Positions 33,475 through 43,564 of a stretch of DNA of 64,000 nt are shown here, piece after piece. Made by a program: the position numbers and the translations under genes. The first letter of the stretch is position 1. Each line of letters starts with the position of its first letter. This DNA comes from Hyphomicrobiales bacterium (lineage in GTDB: Bacteria > Pseudomonadota > Alphaproteobacteria > Rhizobiales > MH13). The notes beneath the pieces are model-generated. The model was not told the DNA's origin and ran no database searches. It saw only the letters and a list, made by a program, of their open reading frames with translations. The stretch spans positions 310,001-374,000 of the forward strand of contig JAEPOK010000001.1 of the NCBI GenBank assembly GCA_017642935.1, in the 5' to 3' direction.

Positions 33475-34785
33475 ATGACTCTCGTCAAAAAGCTTGGCGC
33501 GGCCACAGCACTAACTCTCACAATGACCGGCGGCGCCGTTTTCGCCCAGGATGCCACCATCACGATCGCGACCGTCAACAATGGCGATATGATCCGGATG
33601 CAGGGCTACACCGATCAATTCACCGAACAGACAGGCATTGCCGTTGAGTGGGTGACGCTCGAAGAAAACGTTCTTCGCCAGCGTGTGACCACTGACATCA
33701 CCACCAATGGCGGTCAGTTCGACATCATGACCATCGGCATGTACGAGACGCCGATCTGGGGTGCCAATGGCTGGCTCGTGCCACTAGACGGCCTTTCTGA
33801 CGCTTACAATGTGGACGACATTTTGCCTGCGATGCGCGGTGGCCTGTCGCACGACGGCACACTCTATGCCGCGCCATTCTATGGCGAAAGCTCCATGATC
33901 ATGTACCGCACGGACCTGATGGAAGCGGCAGGCCTGGAAATGCCAGATGCTCCGACTTGGGAGTTCATCCGCGAAGCGGCTGCCGCCATGACCGACCGTG
34001 ACAACGACATCAATGGCATCTGCCTGCGCGGCAAAGCTGGTTGGGGTGAAGGCGGGGCGTTCATCACCGCGATGTCCAACTCCTTCGGGGCACGCTGGTT
34101 CGATGAAGACTGGAATGCCCAGTTCGATACCGAAGCTTGGGCCAACACGCTGAATTTCTACAAAGGCATGATGGATGAGTCCGGTCCAACCGGTTACTCG
34201 ACCAACGGCTTCAATGAGAACCTGTCGCTGTTCAACCAAGGCAAATGCGGTATGTGGATTGATGCCACGGTTGCTGCGTCCTTTGTCACAGGCGATGATT
34301 CAACCGTTGCTGACTCGGTGGGTTTTGCGTTGGCACCAGACACTGGTCTTGGCAAGCGCTCCAACTGGCTGTGGGCTTGGGCTCTCGCTATCCCAGCTGG
34401 CACCCAGCAGCAGGACGAAGCTCTCCAGTTCATCGAGTGGGCAACATCCACCGACTACATCGAGCTCGTGGCAGAGAACGAAGGTTGGGCCAACGTGCCT
34501 CCAGGCGCGCGTACGTCTCTGTACGAAAACCCCAACTATACGTCGGTGCCGTTCGCGCAGATGACGTTGGACTCGATCCTCTCAGCTGACCCCAACAATC
34601 CAACTGTGGACCCGGTTCCGTATGTTGGTATCCAGTTCGCGGCGATCCCTGAGTTCGCTGGTATCGCCACCGAAGTCAGCCAGGAATTCTCCGCAGCTTA
34701 CGCTGGTCAGCAGAGCATCGAAGAAGCGCTGGAGAAGGCCCAGGCCATCACCAACGAAGCTATGGAAGCTGCCGGCTACCGCTAA
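33475..34785 (+). CDS. smoE: Polyol ABC transporter substrate-binding protein (SmoE-like)
   Basis: A 436-residue extracellular solute-binding protein of the family-1 (maltose-like) group. The signal peptide ends at AVFAQD. The mature protein shows GGQFDIMTIGMYETPIWGANGWLVPLD and SSMIMYRTDLMEAAG, typical of mannitol/sorbitol-binding SmoE proteins. It delivers hexitols to the SmoFG pore. An AACCGGAGG ribosome site precedes the ATG. A hairpin follows the stop in a 173-bp gap before the permeases, as expected for a binding protein needed in excess. Confidence 0.9.
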   Translation: MTLVKKLGAATALTLTMTGGAVFAQDATITIATVNNGDMIRMQGYTDQFTEQTGIAVEWVTLEENVLRQRVTTDITTNGGQFDIMTIGMYETPIWGANGWLVPLDGLSDAYNVDDILPAMRGGLSHDGTLYAAPFYGESSMIMYRTDLMEAAGLEMPDAPTWEFIREAAAAMTDRDNDINGICLRGKAGWGEGGAFITAMSNSFGARWFDEDWNAQFDTEAWANTLNFYKGMMDESGPTGYSTNGFNENLSLFNQGKCGMWIDATVAASFVTGDDSTVADSVGFALAPDTGLGKRSNWLWAWALAIPAGTQQQDEALQFIEWATSTDYIELVAENEGWANVPPGARTSLYENPNYTSVPFAQMTLDSILSADPNNPTVDPVPYVGIQFAAIPEFAGIATEVSQEFSAAYAGQQSIEEALEKAQAITNEAMEAAGYR

Positions 34786-34823
34786 GAGCGGTGCATTCAA
34801 GCCTGGCAATTCCAAGACTGACG

Positions 34824-34850
34824 AGGGGCGGCATTTCTCCCGCGGCCCCT
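34824..34850 (+). terminator. Hairpin after smoE
   Basis: AGGGGC (34824-34829) pairs with GCCCCT (34845-34850), followed by TGTTCATTT. The stem is short and the T-run weak, so it is likelier an mRNA-stabilising or partial terminator structure than a full stop. Confidence 0.45.
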
Positions 34851-34958
34851 TGTTCATTTCCCGGCATAGAAGTCACTATTCTTGATCGCATCTGCGACGG
34901 GCATGCCCAGACATAGGCAAGGCCCGTCAACAGAAGACGTGCATCCAGAGGACGCAAC

Positions 34959-35837
34959 ATGGCCACCAAAGCATCCCGATCCGCCGCCCGCTTCATGATG
35001 GCGCCCGCCGTTGTCCTCCTTCTGGGGTGGATGCTGGTCCCGCTGACGATGACGCTGTACTTCTCGTTCAAGCAGTATTTGCCGCTGCGTGGTGACAGCC
35101 TTGAGCGCGGCTTGGACTGGGTTGGCTTCGACAACTACGCCCGCTTTCTCTCCTCCAGCGCTTTTTGGCCCAGCGTTCAGACCACTCTGATCATGGTTGG
35201 CGGTGTGCTGGTCATCACCGTGGTGCTGGGTGTGCTGCTGGCCATGCTGCTCAATCAGCCGATTTGGGGTCAGGGCATTGTGCGCATCTTGGTGATTGCG
35301 CCCTTCTTCGTGATGCCCACCGTGTCGGCCCTGGTCTGGAAAAACATGCTGATGGATCCGGTCAACGGCATCTTTGCCCATTTGTGGCGTTTCTTTGGTG
35401 CTGAACCGGTCTCGTGGCTCTCCGACGCCTCGCTCCAATCGATCATCCTCATCGCATCCTGGCAGTGGCTGCCATTTGCGACGCTCATCCTGCTGACGGC
35501 CATTCAATCGCTCGACAGCGAACAGTTGGAAGCCGCCGAAATGGACGGCGCTCCTCCGCTGGCGCGCTTCTGGTTCCTTGTGTTGCCGCACCTGTCGCGC
35601 GCCATCACCATTGTGATCCTGATCCAGACGATCTTCTTGCTGTCCATCTTTGCGGAGATTTTCGTAACCACCGGCGGCGCATTCGGCACCCGCACGCTCA
35701 CCTACCTCATCTTCCAACGCGTCGTTGACAGCCAGAACATTGGACTGGGCTCTGCCGGCGGCGTCTACGCCATCATTCTTGCCAACATCGTTGCGATCTT
35801 CCTGATGCGGATCGTCGGCAAGAACCTGGACAAATAG
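34959..35837 (+). CDS. smoF: Polyol ABC permease 1 (SmoF-like)
   Basis: A 292-residue MalF-type inner-membrane permease with six helices. The coupling motif is EAAEMDGAPPLARFWFLVLPHLSRAI (EAA-x3-G-x9-I-x-LP pattern). The N-terminus starts with an amphipathic segment then an anchor helix (FMMAPAVVLLLGWMLVPLTMTLYFSF). It forms the translocation pore with the next gene product, 12 bp downstream. Confidence 0.9.
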   Translation: MATKASRSAARFMMAPAVVLLLGWMLVPLTMTLYFSFKQYLPLRGDSLERGLDWVGFDNYARFLSSSAFWPSVQTTLIMVGGVLVITVVLGVLLAMLLNQPIWGQGIVRILVIAPFFVMPTVSALVWKNMLMDPVNGIFAHLWRFFGAEPVSWLSDASLQSIILIASWQWLPFATLILLTAIQSLDSEQLEAAEMDGAPPLARFWFLVLPHLSRAITIVILIQTIFLLSIFAEIFVTTGGAFGTRTLTYLIFQRVVDSQNIGLGSAGGVYAIILANIVAIFLMRIVGKNLDK

Positions 35838-35849
35838 GGGGAACGGACG

Positions 35850-36680
35850 ATGGCACGCGCAATCACACCTGGCCGCAAAATGGCATGGACAGCTCTGGCC
35901 TGGGCAGTCGGTCTGCTGATCTTCTTCCCGATTTATTGGACGATCCTGACAAGCTTCAAAACCGAAGCACAGGCGATCAATGATCCGCCACTGTTTTTCT
36001 TCTTTGACTGGACGCTGGAGAACTATTCCGTCGTCCAGGAGCGCTCCGACTATATGCGCTTTCTTTGGAACTCGGTGATCGTTGCCGGCGGCTCAACGCT
36101 TCTGGGCATTATCGTCGCGGTTCCAGCTGCCTGGTCGATGGCGTTCGTTCCCTCGCGAGCCACCAAAGACATCCTGCTCTGGATGCTTTCCACAAAAATG
36201 CTGCCAGCCGTGGGTGTGCTCTACCCCATCTCACTGATCTTCATTGAGCTAGGGCTGCTGGACACCCGCATCGGGCTGGTGCTGGTCCTGATGCTGATCA
36301 ATCTGCCGATCATCGTGTGGATGCTCTACACCTATTTCAAAGAGATCCCCGGCGAAATTCTTGAGGCAGCCCGCATGGATGGCGCTGGGCTGCGAGAGGA
36401 AATTCTCTTTGTGCTCACCCCGATGGCTATCCCGGGGATCGCGTCCACCATACTGCTCAATTTCATCCTCGCATGGAACGAAGCGTTCTGGACGCTCAAC
36501 CTCACCGCAGCGACCGCCGCCCCGCTGACCGCATTCATCGCCAGCTATTCAAGCCCGGAAGGTCTCTTCTTCGCGAAGCTCTCGGCGGCATCCACGATGG
36601 CCATCGCGCCAATCCTCATCCTTGGCTGGTTCAGCCAGAAGCAACTTGTGCGCGGCCTCACATTTGGCGCGGTTAAGTAA
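35850..36680 (+). CDS. smoG: Polyol ABC permease 2 (SmoG-like)
   Basis: A 276-residue MalG-type permease with six helices and the coupling motif [26 protein letters not shown]. It pairs with SmoF. GGGGGAACGG precedes the ATG, and the ATPase gene follows after 11 bp. Confidence 0.9.
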   Translation: MARAITPGRKMAWTALAWAVGLLIFFPIYWTILTSFKTEAQAINDPPLFFFFDWTLENYSVVQERSDYMRFLWNSVIVAGGSTLLGIIVAVPAAWSMAFVPSRATKDILLWMLSTKMLPAVGVLYPISLIFIELGLLDTRIGLVLVLMLINLPIIVWMLYTYFKEIPGEILEAARMDGAGLREEILFVLTPMAIPGIASTILLNFILAWNEAFWTLNLTAATAAPLTAFIASYSSPEGLFFAKLSAASTMAIAPILILGWFSQKQLVRGLTFGAVK

Positions 36681-36691
36681 GGAACACCAGC

Positions 36692-37696
36692 ATGGGCAAC
36701 ATAGTTCTTGATAAGGTGGAAAAATCCTTCGGCGACGTGAAGGTCATCCACCCGCTAGACCTTGAGATCAATGAAGGCGAGTTTGTTGTCTTCGTCGGGC
36801 CCTCAGGGTGCGGCAAGTCCACGCTTCTGCGGCTGATCGCAGGCTTGGAAGATACAACAGGCGGCGCCATTCGTATCGATGGGCAGGATGCGACCAATGT
36901 GCCGCCGGCAAAACGCGGTTTGGCCATGGTTTTCCAGTCCTACGCGCTTTACCCGCATATGAGCGTGCGCAAAAACATCGCTTTCCCGCTGCGTATGGCC
37001 AAGCTCGACAAGGCGGAACAAGATCGCCGTGTCGAACAGGCTGCCGCTGTTCTCAATCTCACCGATTATCTGGATCGGCGCCCGGCTGCACTTTCCGGCG
37101 GCCAACGCCAGCGCGTTGCCATCGGCCGCGCCATTGTTCGCGAGCCATCGGCCTTTCTGTTTGATGAGCCGCTGTCGAACCTTGATGCTGCATTGCGCGT
37201 GGGCATGCGCCTTGAGATCAGCGAAATGCACAAGCGGCTCGATACCACGATGATCTATGTGACCCACGATCAGGTGGAAGCCATGACCATGGCGGACAAG
37301 ATCGTGGTTCTGCAAGCGGGCCGTATCGAACAGGTCGGAAGCCCGCTTGAGCTTTACAAAACACCGCGCAACCGCTTCGTGGCGGGCTTCATCGGATCAC
37401 CGAAAATGAATTTCTTGGAAGGCGAGGAAGCGCAAAAGCATGGCGCCCACGCCATCGGCATTCGCCCTGAACACATACAGACTTCGGCGAGCGAAGGCAC
37501 CTGGAAAGGCCGGATCGGTGTTTCGGAACATCTGGGGTCAGACACGTTTTTCCATGTCCATATGGAAGGCCGAGCCGATCCGCTGACGGTGCGCGCCGGC
37601 GGTGAAGTTGATATGCACCATGGCGACACGATCTACATGACGCCCGATTGGGATCGCCTGCACAAGTTCGATGCCCAGGGATTGCGCATCGAATGA
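36692..37696 (+). CDS. smoK: Polyol ABC ATPase (SmoK/MalK-like)
   Basis: A 334-residue MalK-class ATPase with all consensus motifs: Walker [10 protein letters not shown], signature [15 protein letters not shown], Walker [12 protein letters not shown], and H-loop [11 protein letters not shown]. The C-terminal TOBE-like regulatory domain begins near 240 (GIRPEHIQT) and is shorter than in MalK. It energises the SmoEFG importer. Its stop overlaps the SDR start (ATGA). Confidence 0.92.
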   Translation: MGNIVLDKVEKSFGDVKVIHPLDLEINEGEFVVFVGPSGCGKSTLLRLIAGLEDTTGGAIRIDGQDATNVPPAKRGLAMVFQSYALYPHMSVRKNIAFPLRMAKLDKAEQDRRVEQAAAVLNLTDYLDRRPAALSGGQRQRVAIGRAIVREPSAFLFDEPLSNLDAALRVGMRLEISEMHKRLDTTMIYVTHDQVEAMTMADKIVVLQAGRIEQVGSPLELYKTPRNRFVAGFIGSPKMNFLEGEEAQKHGAHAIGIRPEHIQTSASEGTWKGRIGVSEHLGSDTFFHVHMEGRADPLTVRAGGEVDMHHGDTIYMTPDWDRLHKFDAQGLRIE

Positions 37697-38466
37697 AACG
37701 CCTGGAAGGGAAATGCGCGCTGATCACCGGCGCAGCCCGCGGGATCGGGTTCGCCTTTGCACAGGCCTATGTCCGCGAAGGCGCGCAGGTGGTTATCGCA
37801 GATATTGATGGTGAGGCTGCCAAGGCTGCAGCTGATACCATCGGCTCAGCCGCCACGGCGGTGGAAATGGATGTCAGTGATCAACTCAGCATCGCCGAAG
37901 GCGTTGATGGCGCGATCAATTCCATGGGCCAGATCGACGTCCTGATCAATAACGCCGCGATCTTCTCAGCCGCACCAATCGTCGATATCGAGCCGACGGA
38001 TTTTCAGCTGGTTTTCGACATCAATGTCGCCGGCACGCTTTTCACCCTGCAGGCTGTTGCGCGGCACATGATTGCCCGCGGTGGTGGTGGGAAGATCATC
38101 AATATGGCAAGCCAAGCGGGCCGGCGTGGCGAGCCGTTGGTCGCCGTCTACTGCGCGTCGAAAGCGGCCGTCGTCAGCCTTACTCAATCGGCTGGTCTCA
38201 ACCTCATCGAACACGGGATTAATGTGAACGCGATCTCGCCTGGTGTCGTTGATGGCGAGCACTGGGATGGTGTCGATGCCTTGTTCGCCGAGCTAGAAGG
38301 CAAGACGCCCGGTCAGAAGAAGAAAGAAGTCGGCGAGGGCGTGCCATTCGGTCGGATGGGCCAGGCGGAGGATTTGACGGGAATGGCCGTCTTCCTGGCG
38401 ACGGCGGAAGCCGACTACATCGTTGCGCAGACGTTCAATGTCGACGGTGGCCAATGGATGAGTTGA
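37693..38466 (+). CDS. smoS: SDR-family polyol dehydrogenase (sorbitol/L-iditol 2-dehydrogenase-like)
   Basis: A 257-residue short-chain dehydrogenase. The NAD-binding motif TGAARGIG is at residues 12-19, NNAA follows, and the catalytic Y-x3-K is in [10 protein letters not shown]. By position it oxidises imported D-sorbitol (glucitol) to D-fructose, as SmoS does in Rhodobacter-like operons. Related polyols such as galactitol are possible. The start at 37693 overlaps smoK. The end overlaps the mannitol dehydrogenase start by 13 bp, so all three are translated together. Confidence 0.85.
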   Translation: MKRLEGKCALITGAARGIGFAFAQAYVREGAQVVIADIDGEAAKAAADTIGSAATAVEMDVSDQLSIAEGVDGAINSMGQIDVLINNAAIFSAAPIVDIEPTDFQLVFDINVAGTLFTLQAVARHMIARGGGGKIINMASQAGRRGEPLVAVYCASKAAVVSLTQSAGLNLIEHGINVNAISPGVVDGEHWDGVDALFAELEGKTPGQKKKEVGEGVPFGRMGQAEDLTGMAVFLATAEADYIVAQTFNVDGGQWMS

Positions 38467-39932
38467 TTCCCTTGTCCAATGCCCATCTGGACGAGATTCC
38501 CAATCAAATCGGCCGCCCGGCCTATGATCGCACGGCCCTTAAACCGGGGATCGTGCATATCGGTCTTGGCAATTTTCACCGCGCTCACCAATCCTGGTAT
38601 TTGCACCGGCTGATGCAGGTCGGCGTTGGACACGATTGGGCGATTATCGGCGCCGGCGTGCGACCCGGCGATGCGGTGATGCGCGAAAAGCTGCTCGCCC
38701 AAGACTGTTTGACAACGCTTATCGAGCTTAACCCGACGAGCACGTCGGCGGAGATTGTCGGCTCGATGATCGACTTCCTTCCGGTCGAGGAGGGGCACGC
38801 CGCGCTTATCGACTGCTTAGCCGACCCGGCTATCCGGATTGTCTCGCTGACGGTGACCGAAGGCGGCTATTACATCGATCCGGTGACCAACGGTTTCGAT
38901 GCACGCCATCCGGACATTCTGCACGATGCGGCGCATCCCGGTTCACCACGCACAGCCTTTGGGGCCATGGTCGCCGCGCTCAAGCGCCGCCGAGATCAGG
39001 GGCTCAAGCCTTTCACGGTTCAGAGCTGCGACAATCTGCAGGGAAACGGGGCCATCGTCCGCCAGACGGTCGTGTCGCTGGCGCGACTGTCCGATCCTGG
39101 TCTGGCTGATTGGATCGATGCCAATGGCGCGTTTCCCAACTCGATGGTCGACTGCATCGTCCCAGCAACCGGGCCGGTGGAGGTTGCGTTAGCGTTGTCC
39201 TTTGGTTTGGATGACAAGGTTCCGGTGACTCACGAGGCCTTTCGCCAATGGGTCTGCGAAGATGATTTTTGCGACGGGCGCCCAGCTTGGGATGTCGTCG
39301 GGGTCACGTTCACCGAGAATGTTCATGCCTATGAGGCGATGAAAATCCGCATGCTCAATGCCGGCCATCAGGTTTTGGCCAATGTTGGCGAGATTCTCGG
39401 GCTGACGACGATCGCCGACTGTATGGCCGATCCACAGGTTGGCGCCTTTTTCACCAAGGTTCTGGATTCAGAAGTCTTGCCGCATGTCGATGCGGTGCCT
39501 GGCATGACCCCTGGAGCTTATCTGGACCTGATAACGCAGCGTTTCAGCAATCCAGCCATCGAAGACACGACCCGGCGCGTGGCCTTTGACGGATCGGCGC
39601 GTCATACCGGGTTTCTGCTGCCGACCGTGCGCGACGCGCTTAACACTGGCGCCGGTGTTAGCGGGCTGGCACTGGTCGAGGCGCTTTGGGCACGGATGTG
39701 CGCTGGAACGCGTGAAGACGGCAGTTTGATCGAACCCAACGATCCTTATTGGGATGATCTCTGTAAGGCCGCGCACGACGCCAAAGCCGAACCGCGCGCT
39801 TGGCTCGCCCAAAGCCATATTTATGGCGAGCTTGGTGATGATGACCGATTGGCTGAGCCCTTTGAACATTGGCTTTCCATGCTCTGGGCGCAAGGCAGCC
39901 GTCGCACACTCGAGCACTATCTCGGTCACTGA
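38454..39932 (+). CDS. mtlK: Mannitol 2-dehydrogenase-family long-chain polyol dehydrogenase
   Basis: A 492-residue polyol-specific long-chain dehydrogenase (MtlK, PSLDR family). The N-terminal Rossmann part holds VHIGLGNFHRAHQ, and the catalytic pattern KxxxxNxxH is in KIRMLNAGH. It oxidises D-mannitol (often also D-arabitol or sorbitol) to the ketose with NAD+. The start ATG 38454 lies inside the SDR gene. It ends the smo-type operon. No fructokinase or xylulokinase follows, so the next step is encoded elsewhere. Confidence 0.9.
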   Translation: MDELIPLSNAHLDEIPNQIGRPAYDRTALKPGIVHIGLGNFHRAHQSWYLHRLMQVGVGHDWAIIGAGVRPGDAVMREKLLAQDCLTTLIELNPTSTSAEIVGSMIDFLPVEEGHAALIDCLADPAIRIVSLTVTEGGYYIDPVTNGFDARHPDILHDAAHPGSPRTAFGAMVAALKRRRDQGLKPFTVQSCDNLQGNGAIVRQTVVSLARLSDPGLADWIDANGAFPNSMVDCIVPATGPVEVALALSFGLDDKVPVTHEAFRQWVCEDDFCDGRPAWDVVGVTFTENVHAYEAMKIRMLNAGHQVLANVGEILGLTTIADCMADPQVGAFFTKVLDSEVLPHVDAVPGMTPGAYLDLITQRFSNPAIEDTTRRVAFDGSARHTGFLLPTVRDALNTGAGVSGLALVEALWARMCAGTREDGSLIEPNDPYWDDLCKAAHDAKAEPRAWLAQSHIYGELGDDDRLAEPFEHWLSMLWAQGSRRTLEHYLGH

Positions 39933-40038
39933 TCGGGCCTGCGCTTGTTCCAGCTGCACGGTTTTGCAGCGGCTGGGGGGCTGGACAAATGGGGTTGCCA
40001 TGCCAAACCATGGGCCAAACCCAAATGGAGCCCGCACC

Positions 40039-40887
40039 ATGAAAACCTTGTTCTCAACCGTGACGTCGTTGTCGCTTCTCAGTCTTTCCGTTCTCGCCGT
40101 GGCGGCAACCGGCGCCAACGCGCACGATCATGATGGCTGCGCTGCCGGCAAGACCCTTGAAGACGGCGTGCTAACGATCGCGACTGGCAACCCTGCGTTC
40201 TACCCCTGGGTTCTGAATGATGATCCGGCGAGCGGCGAGGGATATGAGGCGGCGGTGGCTTACGCGATTGCCGACGCTATGGGCTTTGACGCCGACCATG
40301 TGACGTGGGTGCGCACCTCGTTTGATGAGGCCATCCAGCCGGGGTCGAAGGATTTCGATTTCAATATGCAGCAATATTCGATCACCGCCGAGCGCGAGGA
40401 GATGGTCGATTTCTCGCTGCCTTATTATACCTCGGCGATGGCGGTGCTCACCACCCAATCGGTGGTTGATGCCGGTCTCGAGCCGAATGTGGAGTCCCTG
40501 CAAGGCGCCGTTTGGGGCGCCCATTCCACCACGACCGCCTTGCCCATGCTCAATGAGATTGTTCAGCCGGAGCGCGATCCGCTGCTTTATGGCGACAATG
40601 TCGATGTGACGGCGGCCATGCAGGCTGGTCAGATCGATGCGGCCTTGTTCGATTTGCCGACGGCACTCTATTTGGCAGCCGTTGTGGTCAATGATGGGGT
40701 GATCCTCGGTCAGTTCGCTGCAGACCGGTCGGAAAACCCGGACCAGTTCGGGCTGCTGATGGAAGAGGGCAATCCGCTCAAGGAATGCGTCGATGCTGCG
40801 ATCGTGGAACTGACCGAGTCCGGCGCGCTTGCCGCCATCGAAGCGCAATGGTTGCAGGAAGCCACCGGCGTGCCCGTCATTGAATAG
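40039..40887 (+). CDS. Polar amino-acid-type ABC substrate-binding protein
   Basis: A 282-residue family-3 solute-binding protein. The signal peptide ends near ATGANA, followed by the unusual His/Asp stretch HDHDG. The core shows FYPWVLNDDPASGEGYEAAVAYAIADAMGF and ITAEREEMVDFSLPYYTSAMAVL, the ligand-site pattern of amino-acid binders. The substrate is not evident. ATG 40039 is used, since 95 extra in-frame codons upstream overlap the mannitol dehydrogenase gene. The permease follows directly. Confidence 0.85.
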   Translation: MKTLFSTVTSLSLLSLSVLAVAATGANAHDHDGCAAGKTLEDGVLTIATGNPAFYPWVLNDDPASGEGYEAAVAYAIADAMGFDADHVTWVRTSFDEAIQPGSKDFDFNMQQYSITAEREEMVDFSLPYYTSAMAVLTTQSVVDAGLEPNVESLQGAVWGAHSTTTALPMLNEIVQPERDPLLYGDNVDVTAAMQAGQIDAALFDLPTALYLAAVVVNDGVILGQFAADRSENPDQFGLLMEEGNPLKECVDAAIVELTESGALAAIEAQWLQEATGVPVIE

Positions 40888-41754
40888 ATGGCCGACACAG
40901 GACTGAGCACGGGCGCCAACCCGGCGCCCACGGCCAGAGCAACGCCCACCCGTCGCGAGGCCTACGAGGCGCGCATGAAGCGGCGGTCCCTGACGATCGC
41001 CGTCACATCAACGTTGGCGGTATTCGTTGCGTTTGTCCTTCTGGTGCCGTTCGCGCCCGGTTGGGAGGCGGTGCAGCGCAGTTTCTTCAACGGTCAGGTC
41101 TTCGCGCGAACCTTTCCCGGCCTGCTGAACGCTTTTCTGCAGAACGTGATGATCTTTGCCTGGTGCGCGCCGATCATCGCAATCCTCGGATTGGCCATTG
41201 CCCTCTGCCGGGATGTGCGAGCGCCGATCCTCTTTCCGCTGCGCATGTTCGGTGCGCTCTATACTGACGTGTTTCGCGGCGTTCCGGTAATCCTGGTCAT
41301 CTATCTGATTGGGTTCGGCGTGCCGGGCCTTGGGCTGCCTCGCCCGTGGAACTCCCCCTATATTTGGGGCTCATTGGCGCTGGTTTTGGTTTACGCTGCC
41401 TATGTGGCGGAGGTCTTTCGCTCCGGCATTGAATCGATCCATGAAAGCCAGCGCGCTGCGGCAGCTTCCCTTGGTTTGTCCGATCAGGACACGATGCGGT
41501 TTGTGGTGCTGCCGCAAGCGATCCGCAATGTGATGCCGGCCAACATGAACCTTTTTATCGCGCTCCAAAAAGATGTGGCGCTGCTCTCGTTCATCGGGCC
41601 GGTGGAGATTTTTCGCCAGGCCGGCGTCTACAAATCGCTGTTTGCCAACTTCACGCCCTATGTTGGCGCTGCGCTGATCTTCCTGGCGATTACGATTCCA
41701 GCGACACGCTATGCCGACTATTTGTTGCACCGGCAAACGAGGCGCCGGACGTGA
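40888..41754 (+). CDS. Polar amino-acid-type ABC permease
   Basis: A 288-residue HisM/GlnP-type permease with a polar N-terminal extension of about 35 residues before the first helix. It carries the coupling motif [31 protein letters not shown] and [15 protein letters not shown] single permease gene suggests a homodimeric pore. The start is directly after the previous stop codon, and the end overlaps the ATPase by ATGA-type coupling (GTGACGG start at 41751). Confidence 0.87.
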   Translation: MADTGLSTGANPAPTARATPTRREAYEARMKRRSLTIAVTSTLAVFVAFVLLVPFAPGWEAVQRSFFNGQVFARTFPGLLNAFLQNVMIFAWCAPIIAILGLAIALCRDVRAPILFPLRMFGALYTDVFRGVPVILVIYLIGFGVPGLGLPRPWNSPYIWGSLALVLVYAAYVAEVFRSGIESIHESQRAAAASLGLSDQDTMRFVVLPQAIRNVMPANMNLFIALQKDVALLSFIGPVEIFRQAGVYKSLFANFTPYVGAALIFLAITIPATRYADYLLHRQTRRRT

Positions 41755-42494
41755 CGGCGCAGTCAGGTGTTAAGCTCTCACTGCGCGGCGTGCAGAAATG
41801 CTTTGGGCAGAATCACGTCTGCCGGGGCATCGATCTGGATGTCGCCGACGGTGAAATGGTCTGTCTGATAGGTGCATCGGGGTCCGGCAAATCGACGCTG
41901 CTGCGCTCGATCAACCTGCTGGAACCGATCGACGATGGTGCAATCTTTCTGGACGGCATCGACATCGCTGAGCCTGGTTTTGACCCGCAGCCGGTGCGCG
42001 AGCGGATCGGCATCGTTTTCCAGTCGTACAATCTCTTTCCGCATATGACGGCCGCTGAAAATGTCATGCTTGCGCCAATGCGGGTGCATGGCCGCAGCAA
42101 AGCTGAGCTTACCGAACCTGTCGCGGACCTGTTCGAACGCTTCGGCTTGCCCGATCACAAGGATCACTATCCGGACCAGCTGTCAGGCGGGCAACAGCAG
42201 CGTGTAGCGATCATCCGGGCATTGGCGATGGAGCCGGAGATCATGCTCTTTGATGAGATCACCTCAGCGCTCGATCCGGAACTGGTCGGCGAAGTTTTGG
42301 ATGTCCTGCGGCAACTGCACCGCGATGGGATGACGATGATCCTTGCCACCCATGAGATGGGATTCGCGCGCGAGCTGGCGAACAAAGTCTGCTTTCTGGA
42401 TGCTGGGCGTATCTTGGAAGAGGGTGCGCCGGACGATGTCTTCTCCACGCCGCAGCAGGAGCGCACCAAGGCTTTTCTGTCGCGCGTGCTTTGA
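41751..42494 (+). CDS. Polar amino-acid-type ABC ATPase
   Basis: A 247-residue GlnQ/HisP-type ATPase: Walker [10 protein letters not shown], signature [15 protein letters not shown], Walker [13 protein letters not shown], and H-loop LATHEMGFA. The start is GTG at 41751 overlapping the permease stop. It is the last gene of a three-gene importer and converges with the LysR gene 5 bp away. Confidence 0.92.
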   Translation: MTAQSGVKLSLRGVQKCFGQNHVCRGIDLDVADGEMVCLIGASGSGKSTLLRSINLLEPIDDGAIFLDGIDIAEPGFDPQPVRERIGIVFQSYNLFPHMTAAENVMLAPMRVHGRSKAELTEPVADLFERFGLPDHKDHYPDQLSGGQQQRVAIIRALAMEPEIMLFDEITSALDPELVGEVLDVLRQLHRDGMTMILATHEMGFARELANKVCFLDAGRILEEGAPDDVFSTPQQERTKAFLSRVL

Positions 42495-42499
42495 CGAGC

Positions 42500-43450
42500 C
42501 TAACTGCGCCAAAGCGCGTTCTGCTCATGTTTCAGGATTGTATCGGCGAGAGTTGCGAACTCGCGCACGATGAACTGGTGGAACCGCCTAACGGTTGGTC
42601 CGAGCGGTACATCGGCGCGCGTCAAAAGCCCCAAGTTCCGTTCAGGATGCCCGATCTTGATGGAGAGCGCGGAGAGCATCTTTTGTCGCCGCAGCGTGAA
42701 CACCACCGAGTAGGGCAGGACGGTGAGCGCGTCGGATCGCTCCAAAATGTTGATGATCGATGTCAGCGATCCGCCGGAAAAACTCACGCGAAAGTCTCGC
42801 ATGCCAATGCTGGAAAGCACGCTGCGTAAGTCCTCGTAAAGCGGGCTGTCGGTCGGTGGTGCGATCCAAGGGTAGGGGGCGATATCCGACAGCGTCACCG
42901 AGGTTCGATTGGCCACCGGATGGGTTGCGCCGCAGGCGATGACGTTCCTTCCAGGGAGAATGTCTTTGAAGGTGAAGCCGGTCGGGATTGCGTCCACTTT
43001 CATCGGGCATATCGCGACATCGAGCGTACCTGCTTCCAGCTTCTCCATCAGCTCTGGCGCGTAGTTGTAGGACTGGTCGATGCGCACATCAGGGTGGCCG
43101 GTTTGGAACTCGGCGATCATCCCGGAGATGACGCCATCCATGAAGATCGGCGAACCGCCGACGCGGACCACGCCGGAGCGCCCATCCAGATAGCGCTTGA
43201 CCACATCCGATGCGGCCTTATTGGCGGCCAAGACCTTGCGGCCTTCGGTGGCGAGGGCGAGGCAGAGTTCGGTCGGTTGAAGCGGGCGTTTGTTTTTTTC
43301 AAATAGCCGTGATCCCACCCGTGCTTCGAGCATAGAGAGGGTGCGCGAAACACTGGGCTGGGACTTGCCCAAGGTTTCGGCGCCCTCGGTCAGTCCGCCT
43401 GAATCAACGATGGCGGCAACGATTTCAAGGTGGCGTGGGTCAAATTTCAT
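42500..43450 (-). CDS. LysR-family regulator of the aromatic operon
   Basis: A 316-residue LysR protein with a normal HTH (residues 3-62: LEIVAAIVDSGGLTEGAETLGKSQPSVSRTLSMLE) and an effector domain. It is divergent from the maleylacetate reductase gene across 114 bp, so it should activate the hydroxyquinol pathway with an aromatic or muconate-like inducer. It may also serve the neighbouring amino-acid-type importer, which it converges with. Confidence 0.85.
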   Translation of the reverse strand: MKFDPRHLEIVAAIVDSGGLTEGAETLGKSQPSVSRTLSMLEARVGSRLFEKNKRPLQPTELCLALATEGRKVLAANKAASDVVKRYLDGRSGVVRVGGSPIFMDGVISGMIAEFQTGHPDVRIDQSYNYAPELMEKLEAGTLDVAICPMKVDAIPTGFTFKDILPGRNVIACGATHPVANRTSVTLSDIAPYPWIAPPTDSPLYEDLRSVLSSIGMRDFRVSFSGGSLTSIINILERSDALTVLPYSVVFTLRRQKMLSALSIKIGHPERNLGLLTRADVPLGPTVRRFHQFIVREFATLADTILKHEQNALWRS

Positions 43451-43532
43451 AACATCAAGTTATATTAACGCTCGCGAATTGGATCAAGTGACGGAAATTG
43501 ACGTGCTAGCGTTCCTTTAATGAGACGAGTAA

Positions 43533-43549
43533 CCGCCCAAAAAGGGCGG
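43533..43549 (+). promoter_or_regulatory. Leader hairpin before maleylacetate reductase
   Basis: CCGCCC (43533-43538), loop AAAAA, GGGCGG (43544-43549). The hairpin is 15 bp upstream of the start codon and 6 bp before the GGGAGG ribosome site, with no T-run. It may tune translation of the first gene or lie in the 5' leader by chance. Confidence 0.35.
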
Positions 43550-43564
43550 CGTCCGGGAGGATCG

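Noticed and set aside
34854-35717. Long minus-strand open frame (287 codons) over smoF
   Set aside because: It lies fully opposite a well-supported permease gene, has Gln/His/Arg-rich composition typical of a reverse-strand shadow, and no recognisable domain.
39754-40039. 95-residue N-terminal extension of the amino-acid binding protein
   Set aside because: It overlaps the end of the mannitol dehydrogenase gene and would bury the signal peptide internally.
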